Assembly: GCA_028095005.1 (NCBI GenBank) | Contig: CM051460.1 | Coordinates: 154,127,461-154,191,460, forward strand | Origin: Rhynchospora pubera | Lineage: Eukaryota > Streptophyta > Magnoliopsida > Poales > Cyperaceae | Length of the DNA: 64,000 bases | Direction: 5' to 3' | Part shown: piece after piece, positions 22,508-33,781 of the stretch | Position numbering within the stretch: position 1 is the stretch's first letter | How the letters are laid out: every line of letters begins with the position of its first letter | Program-made: the position numbers and the translations under genes | Notes under the pieces: generated by a model | Told to the model about the DNA's origin: nothing | Seen by the model: the letters and a program-made list of their open reading frames with translations, nothing else | Databases searched by the model: none

Positions 22508-24218
22508 TCATTCACCAATGTTATGAGAAGTGGCGCCAGGAATGAAACCTGTATGCATTGCGGCATTTTGGAGTTCATCAGACCAAACAGCTGGTACCTA
22601 TTTAATTAAAATTAGTCCTTCTCACAATAATTATCCAAAACCAAGGATGGAGGGAGGAGCCAAAAAGGAAAAAAAATCTAAAAACAAAACAAAGCTAAGG
22701 AAAAAGAAAAAATATATGAAAAATGAAAAAAAAGCAAAACTAAACAAACAAAAACTAATCTAAGAAAACTTAAAGAATTAGGTCTAGACTGGGAAACATC
22801 ATGCCAAATATATACAAAGATGGGAAAAAATAACATACTTGAGGAAGAGTGGATATGTGAGGAATTGTGCCCGACCACATTTCAGGTTGAATAAATCCTG
22901 GTAAACCAGACAAATTACTTGTCCCCTGGTCAGATACAAAATGTGCTAGATGCTTCTCTTGTGATAGTAGAAACTATAAATTGCAAAAGCAAAATTTTTT
23001 ATTTTATCAAAGAAGTTTTATCATGAGAAAATATTAATAAATTTTATTGGTTCGTATGAAATTCATTACCTCCTTGGATAGTATTTGCTCTAGGTCTAGG
23101 GAGACATCAGGATTTACAGTGGCCAGCTTCATTGACAAAAACTACAAAAAGTTGTTTAACTTATTGATGGAGCAAATAAAGGATTAAACTCTGAAATAGG
23201 TAAAATAATACTTTTATTTAAGAAAAAAAATCCAACACCTCGACTTGTCTTTGCAAAGATTGAACATAGTTGATGATCTCGTCAAGCATCACAGCCTTAG
23301 CAGTTATCTATGTCATGTAAATTAAACACTAATATCAGAAAAACTGTAGTTATAATACTTCTGTGAAAATACCCTGATACTGATGGATATGGTACCTTAC
23401 TACAACCAGGAACAAGGTCTTGAAGCAGCCTCATTCTCTCACTGATTTTCTTCCTTCTCACCTAGAAACGATCAGTAATTGGAGGTTTCAAAAGTGAGTT
23501 CATAACCTCATCTTGGCACTTATGCAAAATAAATGATATAAATGTTAAATTACATACAAAAAAGAATCTTACTCTCTCGGCAAGGCTGTGGCTGTTAGTT
23601 GCCTGACCCCGCTTTGCACGTACATGAACAATTTCTTCTTTGATTTCACTCAGTATATTTTCATCCTTTTCAACTGAATTTTGAATAGAATTGGTTGAAA
23701 CCTCCTGAAATTATATCATTGTGCCTTTTAAATATAATTATATAAGCAATGGAATGGTAAAATAAAAAAACAGCATAAAATGCTCAGCAAATGTAAAATC
23801 AGAGTTCAGACTATGTACCTGAGGAGAATTATCTTGAATTGCACAATCACCCCCTCTTTTCCTTTTATTATTCTCCTTGACATTTTTGCCCATTTTCTGA
23901 TTCTCTTCATTCACAACTAAATCTCTCTGAAGAGAATCTGAAAGCAAAAACATTGCAAGTAAATTATTTTGTGTAAAACTGTACAATAAGAAAATTTAAA
24001 ATGGAAATTGATGCTATCCAAATTAAAAAAATGTGAAGTAAGAGAAACTTACTAGAAGAAGAGCAGTATATATCATCCCTTTGCACCATTTCCAAATTAG
24101 AAAAAGGGAAACTAGTTGGGACATTAAATCCCACTTCTGGGTCCATAGGAAGAAGAGAATTCCAATCTTTTTCTGAATATTCTTCAGACAACCCTGCTGG
24201 AAACTCCGAGCTTTTCAT
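22508..24218 (-). CDS. bHLH transcription factor, subfamily XII (BEE/CIB-like)
   Basis: Eight coding exons: 24053-24218, 23819-23937, 23573-23704, 23396-23461, 23239-23307, 23070-23141, 22839-22973 and 22508-22597. All introns are GT-AG and in phase, giving 282 residues. The DNA-binding basic region (about 122-142) begins HVRAKRGQAT and has the H-E-R set for E-box binding (His134, Glu138, Arg142). The HLH continues as KISERMRLLQDLVPG, KAVMLDEIINYVQSLQRQVE and FLSMKLATVNP. These are hallmarks of the BEE1/HAF/CIB1 subfamily of nuclear factors in brassinosteroid, flowering and growth responses. The C-terminal WSDELQN motif is also typical. The basic region has RRKK where RREK is usual. A splice acceptor at 24225, seven bases before the ATG, shows an upstream exon, perhaps only leader. 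If that exon is coding, the protein starts further upstream. Confidence 0.88.
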
Positions 24219-25138
24219 TTGTTTTCTGCAATATTAAAAAGAAATTAGAAAATTCAAGTTAAGTATGAGTTGATTCAGCACAAATTCTTTCAATTCAATC
24301 GAACTGAAAAGGAGAACAAGAAAAAAAAAAAAAACACAAGGCAAAAATAGTACCAGTGCTCAGTTACAAGGAAAGAAGCACCTCTAACTGAAACATAATT
24401 AGATTGATTAATTACTTGAGGAAAATGGTTTAACAGTGAGTAGGAAAGGTGAAAACTTGTTTTTTTTTTTTTTTGAAGAAAGAAAGGTGAAAACTTGTAG
24501 CTTTTACACTCAGGGGTATAAAGTAAAAGCGGTTCCTTCTACGAGACTCACAAGCAGTAAAAAGTAAAAAGTGCTCATCTTATGTTTGTACCCCTTTAAA
24601 AGTTGAATTTGGATTTGAGGTTCGGAAGTAACACAATTGCTTTTTGTATGGACTAATAATAAATATTATTTGATACCTATGAAGCCAACTGACCAAGAAA
24701 TGCATGTGTAGATTTGAAAAACTGAAATGTTACATCAATTTGACTTATAAGAATTCTGAAAATTTGAAAGTCATATAGTAATGTAGTTTTTATTTCAAGC
24801 AAAGTATCACTTGTATATTGTATTGATCGTTCCAAACACAGAGCAATATCAAGATAAAAAATAGTGACTAAATTAAAACATTATAAGCTTCCCGTAAAGT
24901 GACACTAAACAAAACTTGGGAATCACTATATGATAATGAGAAAAGAGAGGTTATTTGATAAAAATTCCGAAAGAGAAACATATCCAGGCGTCGTATTATC
25001 AAGGTACTAAACTGGGAGTTCTCCAACGTTATTATTTATTTGTTCTTTCTATAATCATTAATCATATGGCCTAGTCTAGCAGTCTACCAAAGAGTGACCA
25101 CAAAAGAAAGGAACTAAAAGTGGGGCTTAGAGAAATTC
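24219..25138. other. Upstream flank of the bHLH gene
   Basis: Probably contains the first, untranslated exon and the promoter of the bHLH gene, since the acceptor at 24225 requires an upstream donor. I could not fix that donor or a TATA box. A direct repeat of GAAAGGTGAAAACTTG occurs near 24447 and 24482, separated by a T-run. Confidence 0.4.
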
Positions 25139-25312
25139 AAATCCGCTGCCGCCTACACATGGTGTAGTGCGGTATTCTGGTCGTCTGATCAAGATTCAAT
25201 GGACAATGTATGTAACCTAGATTGATAGATCCGTAAAAAATTAACCGTTCGATCAAGATCAGAAGGCTCGTATGTGCGCTATACCATTTGTCGCGCAACA
25301 ACAAATCCGGAT
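25139..25312. mobile_element. Small MITE with a conserved centre (group 2, copy 1)
   Basis: Imperfect foldback with CATGGTGTAGTGCGG on the left and, read inward from the right, AATGGTATAGCGCAC; arms carry TGATCAAGATTC and GATCAAGATCAG. On the minus strand the centre reads CGGTTAATTTTTTACGG then CTATCAATCTAGGTTACAT. That centre recurs in the MITEs at 46512 and 49056, although the arms differ. Non-coding. Confidence 0.55.
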
Positions 25313-25544
25313 TGGGGCTTAGAGCAGAGAAAAATTAAGATGTGCAAGAACCGATTATTAATTCCTATATCACTAGGGACCTCACTACAATCTTTTTCTT
25401 TTTATTTTACCGTTGGTAGAAACTGCAAACTAGTTGCAGGGTACTTGACCTTCAGTAAAGTAATCTAATAAAAAGGTTTTATAATTTAAATCATTTATCA
25501 TGAATTTAAAAATTATATACAAAAACATATGAAGATATTTTATC

Positions 25545-25949
25545 GAGGATTGCTAAAATGCTATGCATAGCACGGATGGTCTTCGTGCTACGGATTCGTT
25601 CTTAAATTTCATGTTTCAAATAACCGATCCAAACCGTTCATTATCTTCTTCATATTGAAATCTCATTAGAAACCAAATTTTACATTTTTAAAATTTTGTT
25701 TACTATTTTTCTCAGATTTTTTAAAATCACTGTTATTGAAGGGTCCAAAATTTATTAGATTAAGTATTTTAAAAAAATCTGAGAAAAATAGTACAAAAAT
25801 TTTAAAAAATGTAAAATTTGGTTTCTAATAAGATTTCAATATGTAGAAGATAATGAACGATTTGGATGAGTTGTTTGAAACATGAAATGCAAGAACGAAT
25901 CCGTAGTACGAAGGCTATCCGTGCTATGCATAGTATTTTAGCAATCCTC
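25545..25949. mobile_element. MULE-type MITE with perfect 9-bp target duplication (copy E)
   Basis: A 405-bp foldback whose tips are GAGGATTGCTAAAATGCTAT and its inverse. It is flanked by identical 9-base target-site duplications, TATTTTATC at 25536-25544 and 25950-25958. A 9-bp duplication is the hallmark of Mutator-like elements. The core (CCGATCCAAACCGTTCA, TCATATTGAAATCTCATTAG, then an A/T tract) matches the cores of the 4550-6098 and 55720 elements, while the 60-80 bases next to the tips (CTATGCATAGCACGGATG) are its own. Confidence 0.9.
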
Positions 25950-25958
25950 TATTTTATC

Positions 25959-27386
25959 ATAAGGTCTTTAATGTATATCTGACCGCTCTACGCCTTGAAA
26001 ATTTAACTAGAGGATATATATCCTATAATTTTTTTTCAATTTCCTTAATTTAATAGGTATTATATTTTTTCTTATGATTATAGTAGTGCAATTTACAACG
26101 TTTCCTAGACAAAAGGGTGGTGTCAATAAGCTCTAAAAGTCCAAGTAGTAATTGTATTATAAAAAATGTTATGTAAGATATCTGAATTATGAAGAAACAC
26201 GAGTTTTCCGAAGGAAAATGAAGAAGGATTTAACATGCATATATACATTGCGAAAAAAAAAAAAGGGCTACTTCATTTAAAACTGGACTATGCTATATAT
26301 AGCAAAAGCCTAGAAGCCCTAGAAAGGTGTACTTAGCGCAACTTGAAAGCATTGGCACAAGCATTAAGTACGTAGGGACAATATATGATGATGAAGAAAT
26401 ACCCAATCTAGCAAATTCAATTGAGACCTAGGTGTTGGACCCTTTTTTTTTTCCTAAAATGTAGCTTGGATTTTGCTTGAAAATAAGTGTAGAGATTGAA
26501 GAAAACCTTCCAAACATTGTGGATGCATGCTTTAAATGCTAACATAACGAATTAGGCATGTACCTTCGAAATAAGAGGGGATATTAGGCCTTGTTGTTAT
26601 TTCTTCTGCTTCCTTTTTTGCTGTTTTCTTTGTTCAAACTTCAAAGTGAAGTATTAATTAAGCTCTGCCGATTCTTCGCTCAAATGATTTTCTGGTACAG
26701 AGAAAGTGATAGGCCTAGAGCTTTGCTAGCTCCCAATTACATATTCACCGATGAAGTCCTGTGACATAATATGGACGGATATAAAAGTGATTTGTGCTCT
26801 GGTTATTCTATGGTGTGTCTCCCAAGAAAATTAATTATCTCTTGGAGTTTAAACTATAGCTTTTTGGTATTGTTACCATTCTCCAACTTACACCACTGCT
26901 GGGGACTTCATGAACCTTCGATACCTTATCAGACTTGTCAATTTAAGATGCCTATATATGGTCCTACACTCCTACTCAAAATTTGAATACTTTTGATAAG
27001 CACAATAAATACTTGATGCATATAGTGTATAAAACGATATTTATATGTGATATTAAATAAATACTTTGTATATAGGTGAAGGCAAAAGTTTCCTAATAGG
27101 ATCAATATTACGGTTAGACAAATTATGTAATAAATCGTAGTTTTATCATCATTTTAATAATCAAATAATTATAATATAGTGATAAATTGTGAAAATTGTG
27201 GTGAGTAAATTTGAGATAATTTAACATATCTATAAATTTTTAACTAAGAAAAATAAATTATTGATAACTTCATTTTTTTTTAATAAAAGAGGGGTAGGTT
27301 GTCCATGTTCATTGCATCAGGGGTGTAGCTATAATTTATGTCATCAGAGTTCATACATTTTTTTTACTGACAACATATGTACGACA
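25959..27386. other. Intergenic, no gene seen
   Basis: AT-rich sequence. A TATA-like CTATATATAG at about 26291 and scattered short frames have no coding support. Confidence 0.45.
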
Positions 27387-27842
27387 CAAGCTTTTAAAAA
27401 ACGCCGTTTAAACGCCGTTTTTTCCGAAATAACGGTATTTTGTAGCCAACCGCACGAGCGTCACAGAAAAAAATGATAAAATAACGTAACGCGTCATTTA
27501 CGTTTTTTCGCCGAAAAAACGTTAAAAAAATGTGTTTTTTCGCCGAAAAAACGTGTACAATATCAAAAGACATAACGTGTATTGAGAGCATAGTGTATTT
27601 GGTACATATCATGAATAAAATGCTTAGAAATGTTCAATATTGTGTACCATTGCCTCTCTAAATACAATATTGTATACCAATCATCCATACAAATGTAATA
27701 ATGTACACAAAAATACATATGAGTTTGACATAAATGTTCGCACATATACATCGTTTTTTCGCCGTTTTTTCACCGAAAAAACGCCGCACCGTTAAATCAA
27801 CTCCGGACCGTCATACCAAAAAAAACGCATTTTAAAAGCTCG
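27387..27842. mobile_element. hAT-like non-autonomous element with CAAGCTTTTAAAA ends
   Basis: The left tip CAAGCTTTTAAAAAACGC is mirrored on the right, which reads CGAGCTTTTAAAATGCG inward. Subterminal CGCCGTTTTTTC/GAAAAAACGCCG motifs are repeated several times in both orientations (27405, 27505, 27540, 27760), as in transposase-binding arrays. A clean target duplication is not visible. A 147-bp relative at 43462-43608 does have an 8-bp duplication, which supports hAT. Confidence 0.6.
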
Positions 27843-27959
27843 ACATAATGTATAATGTAGACATAGTATATATAAAAATAAATTTTTAAATAAAAACTCT
27901 AAAATAGCAACAAAAAAAATTCATGAGAAATCAAATATATTTCTCTATATGAGTTTGGT

Positions 27960-28290
27960 TACGGTCAAGACGATTTGGTAGATCGCTCCATTAAAAATGA
28001 CTAGATCTCAAATATAAAAACTCAAATGACCGATGCAAACTATCTAATGTGCTTTCATATTGATTACTCTTTATTGACCAAATTTTATATTTTTCAAAAT
28101 TTTTAAGTATTTTTTTCGAATTTTAAAATTATATTATTAAAGGATTTAGAACTAAGTAAAAAAAAAATTAGATACCAAAACAATAGTAATTTCAATATGA
28201 AGAACATAGTGAACGGTTTGGATCGATCATTTCTATGAATTTTTTTTTTTATAATTTTGCTCAACGGATTCATTAAAAATATATATATGC
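27960..28290. mobile_element. Decayed copy of the MULE-type MITE core
   Basis: Foldback remnant with CTTTCATATTGATTACTC, GACCAAATTTTATATTTTTC and the mirrored CAATATGAAGAACATAGTG and CGGTTTGGATCGATC. This is the core shared by the MITEs at 4550-6098, 25545 and 55720. Termini have decayed. Confidence 0.45.
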
Positions 28291-28889
28291 TACAAATAAT
28301 TATTCATCAAAGCATCTCCCATTATATTCTAAATTTTATCTTAATAAGATTCATTGTGGAGGAAGAGATAAGGCGATTCGTCCAGAAAGAATGCGACCTG
28401 AGTCCCTGTATAATGTATTAAGAGTAATTATGCGATTCAAATCAAACATGACATATCCACCTAAATTCTTCAAATTTCTAAGGCAAGTTCCTGACTTCTT
28501 CTATTTTTTATTTACTAATATGTGTAATGTCAAGGACCCACCAAAATTAACATAGTTTCGCCCCTGCATTGCACTTCCATTTAGTTCTTAACGAGAACGC
28601 CTAACAAACAAACAATGTTCATATTTATAATATGAGTGATGAGTCATCTCTAGATAGATATATAGAGAAAGCAACCGATACTTTCCTATTTATTATTGAG
28701 TTTATATCATATAGAAATATCAGACTAAATAAATATACTTCTTAATTATTCATATCCAATGGGTACAACTATTCAAGTAAAATTTTCTCATTTAATGAAT
28801 GTGGTTATTTTTTTAAATATTTTCTATAGTTGTTTTTATAATATTGCATAACAATATAATATTTTCTTGTTACTTAACCAAACCCCTTA

Positions 28890-29043
28890 GGGTGCGTTTG
28901 GATAGGTGTGGGAAGAAGGGAAGAAGGGAAGAAGTGTGAAAAAATATTGGGAAATGTGTAACTTTGTGAAGAGTTTGGATTGTTTATAATTTTTTTTCTA
29001 CTTCTTCCTTCTTTTTCTTCTTTTTTTCAACGATCCAAACGCA
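28890..29043. mobile_element. MITE with GGGTGCGTTTGGATAG end (copy 1)
   Basis: About 154 bp from GGGTGCGTTTGGATAGGTGT to CGATCCAAACGC, containing purine-rich GGGAAGAAGGGAAGAAG on one side and TTCTTCCTTC on the other. A near-identical copy lies at 52367-52519, nested in a larger MITE. Non-coding. Confidence 0.7.
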
Positions 29044-29649
29044 GAATTAGTGCATCAACACATGAATTTCGCCATCTTGTCATCTCAGTGTGCAACTCCG
29101 GCGCTCCCAGTTCTTCCTGCTATTTTTTTTCCCCCTCTTTACCATGAAAGAAGGTGCTTCTCTTGAACACCAAGCTTTGAATGAGAACCTTTTTATTTTT
29201 ACTGACACATTTGCCAACTAAATGCACAGATATCTTTTTCTCTTGCCAACCCATAAACAGCCCTCTCTCTCTCTCCCCAAAAAAAACAAGGCGAATCTAA
29301 TCTGGTTACCTTCTTGTCCTTTACAACATAGAGCAGCATTAGCTGGATTCTGGGATAATGGTCAAAGAAATTACTGCACAAGACATCCTGCCATTTTGAT
29401 AACCTACAAATCTATGTTCTTTTCTTTGCTTCTCTCAAATTGCTTTTGAAAAAAAATAGCCATAATCAGGCTTACATAATGTCTGCATTTGATAAAAAAA
29501 AAAAAATCGAACACGTGATATCCCTTACAAGTTACGATCAATCTATCAAAACAAATGCAAAAACACCAATTCTGACAATTTTTAATTATATTTCAAATTT
29601 AAAAGCATTGAAATGTTGATCTTAGTCTTGTCAAATGGGTGGGAAATTT
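29044..29649. other. Intergenic, no gene seen
   Basis: No gene is supported. Short frames at 29199-29449 overlap on both strands and show no family resemblance. Confidence 0.45.
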
Positions 29650-30088
29650 AATTTTTTTTACTAAAAAATACCAGAGGAGAGTTCCGCTGCCATCATTTTT
29701 TGATGTCACAATTTTATATTTTATCAATATTATTTTTTTAAATTCAAATGTTGAATCTAAACCGTTGATCTTGTTCAATTTAATGAGCGATGTATTTCTA
29801 TATAAGTTTTATAAAATTTGAAGTTGTTTTGATAATAGATCAAGTAATCAAATGATGAACGTGTTAGAATTAATCTGTCATAATTAACTAGATTCATTCT
29901 TTTGTTGACTACTTGATCGAGTGTCAAACAGACTCCAAATTTTATAAAACTTATATAGAAACACATCGTTCGTTAAATTGAACAAGATCAACGGTTTGGA
30001 TTAAGCACTTGAATTTTAATAATTTTAAATATTGATAAAATATGAAGTTATGACAACTTGTGGCCCTAAGAAATGGTGGCAGCGAAAC
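29650..30088. mobile_element. Foldback element, about 440 bp
   Basis: Two long imperfect arms. The left has GATGTCACAATTTTATATTTTATC, GTTGATCTTGTTCAATTTAA and AAGTTTTATAAAATTTGA. The right has these in inverse order and orientation (CAAATTTTATAAAACTT, TTAAATTGAACAAGATCAAC, GATAAAATATGAAG). Outer ends CCGCTGCCATCATTTTTT and AAATGGTGGCAGCGAAA pair. No coding capacity; family not recognised. Confidence 0.65.
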
Positions 30089-30110
30089 ACTGCTGAAAAT
30101 ATTATGCTCC

Positions 30111-30290
30111 GTTCGTCAAATTTTGCTCCATAAACAAGTACATGTATTAGAAGAGAGGAAGAGTTAAATTTTTATGTAAGAAAGATGCCATAAGATATAA
30201 TAGTTCGTCGAATTTTGCTCCATAAACAAGTACATGTATTAGAAGAGAAAAAGAGCTAAATTTTTATGTAAGAAAGATGCCATAAGATAT
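30111..30290. repeat. Tandem duplication with 92-bp unit, second copy broken by a solo LTR
   Basis: Copy 1 is 30111-30202 and copy 2 starts at 30203. Both begin GTTCGTC(A/G)AATTTTGCTCC and run to GCCATAAGATAT. Copy 2 is interrupted at 30290 by the solo LTR, and its last bases reappear after 32063. Confidence 0.85.
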
Positions 30291-32063
30291 TGTTAGAGAT
30301 ATATTTTAGAAGCCAATCAGTTGGTGACTATTATATTAGTTTATGTTATTGATGATACTTGATCATTTGTTTCTAGAGATTATTATTGACAGATTATTCA
30401 GGTTGAGAATCTGAATTGTAGATCTCTCTGTGGATCATTCGTTAGAATGACAATAATATCTTTAAAGAGTCCATAATCTTGATAATTAACAAGGAACATT
30501 AATTATCATATAAGATTAGTATGCAAGTTAAGTGATGATTAAGTTCTACAAATCATGGGTAAGAAGTTACCGACTTAATTGCATATGTGTATGTTACTGG
30601 AACATAACACAGGATATGACCCAATGAAATAAATATATGGATTGTGTTATGTGTCATTATTTATTTCATACGTATTTGATTCTGAGTTTGAGATGGTTCA
30701 GTTCTCCACATGAGGATAGGTTCTATAAATATCGTCTAACGCTGATTCCTAATAAGGACTGCTATACGGACTTTATTTATGTTCTCTCGAATTGTGCGGG
30801 GAGAAATTGGTCATCAAGACAACCGTATGTCCCTCATTAGTTTACCTAGTGAGTGATGATATCTACTGGACCCCTTGATAGAGTTGGATCGTATGCACGC
30901 AACTAGGCGATCAACTCTAGATCAAGAAAACGTATAATTTGCGAGAGTTACACATTCCTATCTTGGATTATACAAGGATATCATGTGATATAAGAATCAA
31001 ATCAATAAGATACTATTTCTTATGCAGGATTGAAGAACTGTATTGGTACAGTGTCTATTTATGCGAATTGGAAATCATAACGTATTGGTTGATACCGCTT
31101 ATGATTAATGGAAATAAATGATGATTTATTTTCCATGGCCAACATAACATAAATCCTCAAAGGGTCACACAAATAGGATTTTAACCATAAGTGCATTATT
31201 TGTTTATTTGCAGTAGCGAGTACTACGAATATATGATAAGTTGATTAATTAATTATATACAGTTATGAACCGTTATAATTAATTAACTCAAATGGATCAT
31301 ATATAGAAATAATATAATGCATATGCTAATTCTAAATTAATTATTAATATGTTAATAATTAAGTTATTTCAACGCATATTTATTATACTGAGCTAATTGG
31401 CCTTTTAGTTAATCAGATAACTGAAAGTCCGATATGAGACGAATTGAAAGAGTGAATTAATGGGCCACTGTATCATGTGGATTTGGCCCACTTAACCTCT
31501 GAAATTTCAGAATTTAGAAGGGGCATTTTCGTCCATGAGAAAATAGGGAGAGAGAGAATGGAAAATATGGAAAGGTTCTATATATATATATTGATTGTTT
31601 CTTTGGGAGCAAGTCATCACAAACCCTAGTCTTCTCCTCCCTTCTCTTGGCCGACGGCTCAAGCAAGAGAGAAATTATGCTCCTCTCTTGCGTGCGCCTC
31701 CTCTCCCCTCTCTAGCTCATGTGTTGAGCATTTTCCTTCCACGTATTAAACAGTTAATCGCACGCAAAGGAAAACAGGGGATTAGCGATCGTCTCGGACA
31801 ATCTAGCACTTGTCTTGAGACTTTGGTTAATCTTCTAGGTGGACTCGAGACAACCAGAGGCAGCCTGAAGAGACGAGCACGCCACCAACTCCAAGAGATT
31901 GGATTCGAGCCTTTCGAATACGATTTTGGAAGATGTAATCTCCTACGCTTCTTCTTTTAATGTGTTAACTACTTGAATAACTAGATCCGTTTTTGCAAAT
32001 GGTTAATTGCTTGTTAAATGTTAATAAAAATTAAAATTTGCACTTTGACTTGAGTTCCTAACA
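30291..32063 (+). mobile_element. Solo LTR of an LTR retrotransposon, 1,773 bp
   Basis: Starts TGTTAGAG and ends TCCTAACA, the 5'-TG..CA-3' LTR signature with short inverted ends. It is flanked by identical 5-base target duplications, GATAT at 30286-30290 and 32064-32068. No second LTR, primer-binding site or retroviral-type coding domain lies between, so this is a solo LTR left by recombination between the two LTRs of an inserted element. A TATATATATA stretch near 31580 may be its promoter. The 121-codon frame at 31595-31960 lies inside the LTR and has no recognisable domain. Confidence 0.85.
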
Positions 32064-32106
32064 GATATAATACGACACCAAAAATATATAAAAACAAATT
32101 CAACAA

Positions 32107-32317
32107 GGGTGTGTTTGGATCGTTGAGAATAATACTCGGCAGAATCCTTTTGGAAAGAAAAATTAGGAAGAGTTATTCGGAAAAGAAAAAATGTTATTTG
32201 GATGATGAATTTTTTTTTGACAAATTAGAATGCGGCTACCTAGTGAATATTTGGATGATGAGTTGAGAATAAAAATTGAAGTAATTGAATAGAAATGTTC
32301 TTGTACACACCAAACAC
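32107..32317. mobile_element. Possible MITE with GGGTGTGTTTGGAT end
   Basis: Begins GGGTGTGTTTGGATCG; a matching inverse, CCAAACACAC, stands near 32305-32315. The interior is purine-rich and non-coding. Only the tips support the call. Confidence 0.35.
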
Positions 32318-33781
32318 ACAATAAGTGATTAAATGAGGTGGATCTCACTCTGTTGATGAAGTAGCCGATGAAAAGAAATCAATGATGGATGGTTCATGAA
32401 TAATACCAGATTGATAGGTTTGGAAAAAATTTAAGCATCGAGATTAGATCGGACGGTTTGAATGAAAGATTGGCACTCTGATGACCTTAAAATGGTCCGC
32501 CGAGGATACTGGTCCCCAATGAAAATATTGAATGAAGTAGCATTTTTACCAAATCTGAAATTATTATACAAAATTGTAATTTATTTTCTGAGAAAAAAAA
32601 TACAATAATTAGAAAATCTTTTAGTTCACGTATAGATGTTTTACTACATGTGGTTAGGAACAATTTGATGGCTTAGATGCAAAATTTCGATGAAGCGAAA
32701 CACTGCATGATTAGGTTCATCTCGAAGTAAACAACGTCCGTACAACAATCATTGAACCTTTTCTCAATTTCGATTAGAAATTAAGCGGTCACGCACCATA
32801 AACTAATGATCTATATACTGCATGCATCGAAACATATATAAAGTTTAAATATATAATATTATTAGATCTTGAGCTGCACCTTTACAGCGAGAATTTGATT
32901 TAAAAAATAACGTCCGAGTTAGAGCAGTAACTAAGCTCACATCCAATGTGATCTTTGGCTTTGTAAGCAAAGTTGAAAAAAAAAAGAGAAGGAAATGAAA
33001 TCATTGGTTTTGTCTACTAAAGAAACGTAGAGCGTGATTAATTAGCAACACCATTATAGCATGTGTATATAATTACAACGTATGCTGGTATGCATGCGTA
33101 TTAGAAACATCATAATTATTTTCGTGCATATAAATGATAATTAAGCGTACTTTTGTATTTCCTTTGTTTCTAGGAAGTAAGATCTCCTAGATTAGATTTT
33201 GTTTTATCTCGGTCATTATTGTTAGGCTTTTTGTCTCCCAGTTTGAGTTAGAAGCTCTACTATTAGGATATCATGCACTTGGATCTGACTTCTTGTCTAA
33301 AATAAAAAAAAATGGGAAATAGGATTGATCGAATCATCCATATTGCGCTGCTCTCTTCAAATGCGTATTTATTTTATTATTATTATTATTATTTTTTTAA
33401 AGAAAGGTGTTAGAAACCTAAACATTCAAATGCGTTTTTGAGTCGGCCCAATACTTTTTTTATGAGAAAGATTGGGCCGTCTTGAATTATAATCAATTTT
33501 GAACTGACTCAATTTTAAGACTTTCGAGTTTCGATGGGATTAATTTGACGTAACATTTATCACATTTCGGTAACAAGAGACATTGTGCCATTGTGGAAAA
33601 TTCGGCTATTTATTCTGCTGAAAGCAAAAATTATCTACTAAGACAACTTTTAATACAATAGATCTCATTAGCCCAGGACACAATCTGCTATATACAGACT
33701 ATATACTATGCCACACCTGACAAGAAACGGTTGATGCATCTATACAGAAAGAAAGAATAAAAAAACCATAATCAAACTCTC
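32318..33781. other. Intergenic and 3' flank of EGY3
   Basis: No gene seen. The end next to 33782 is presumably 3' untranslated region of the minus-strand EGY3 gene. Confidence 0.5.

Noticed and set aside
31595..31960. 121-codon open frame
   Set aside because: It lies wholly inside the solo LTR and shows no recognisable protein domain.
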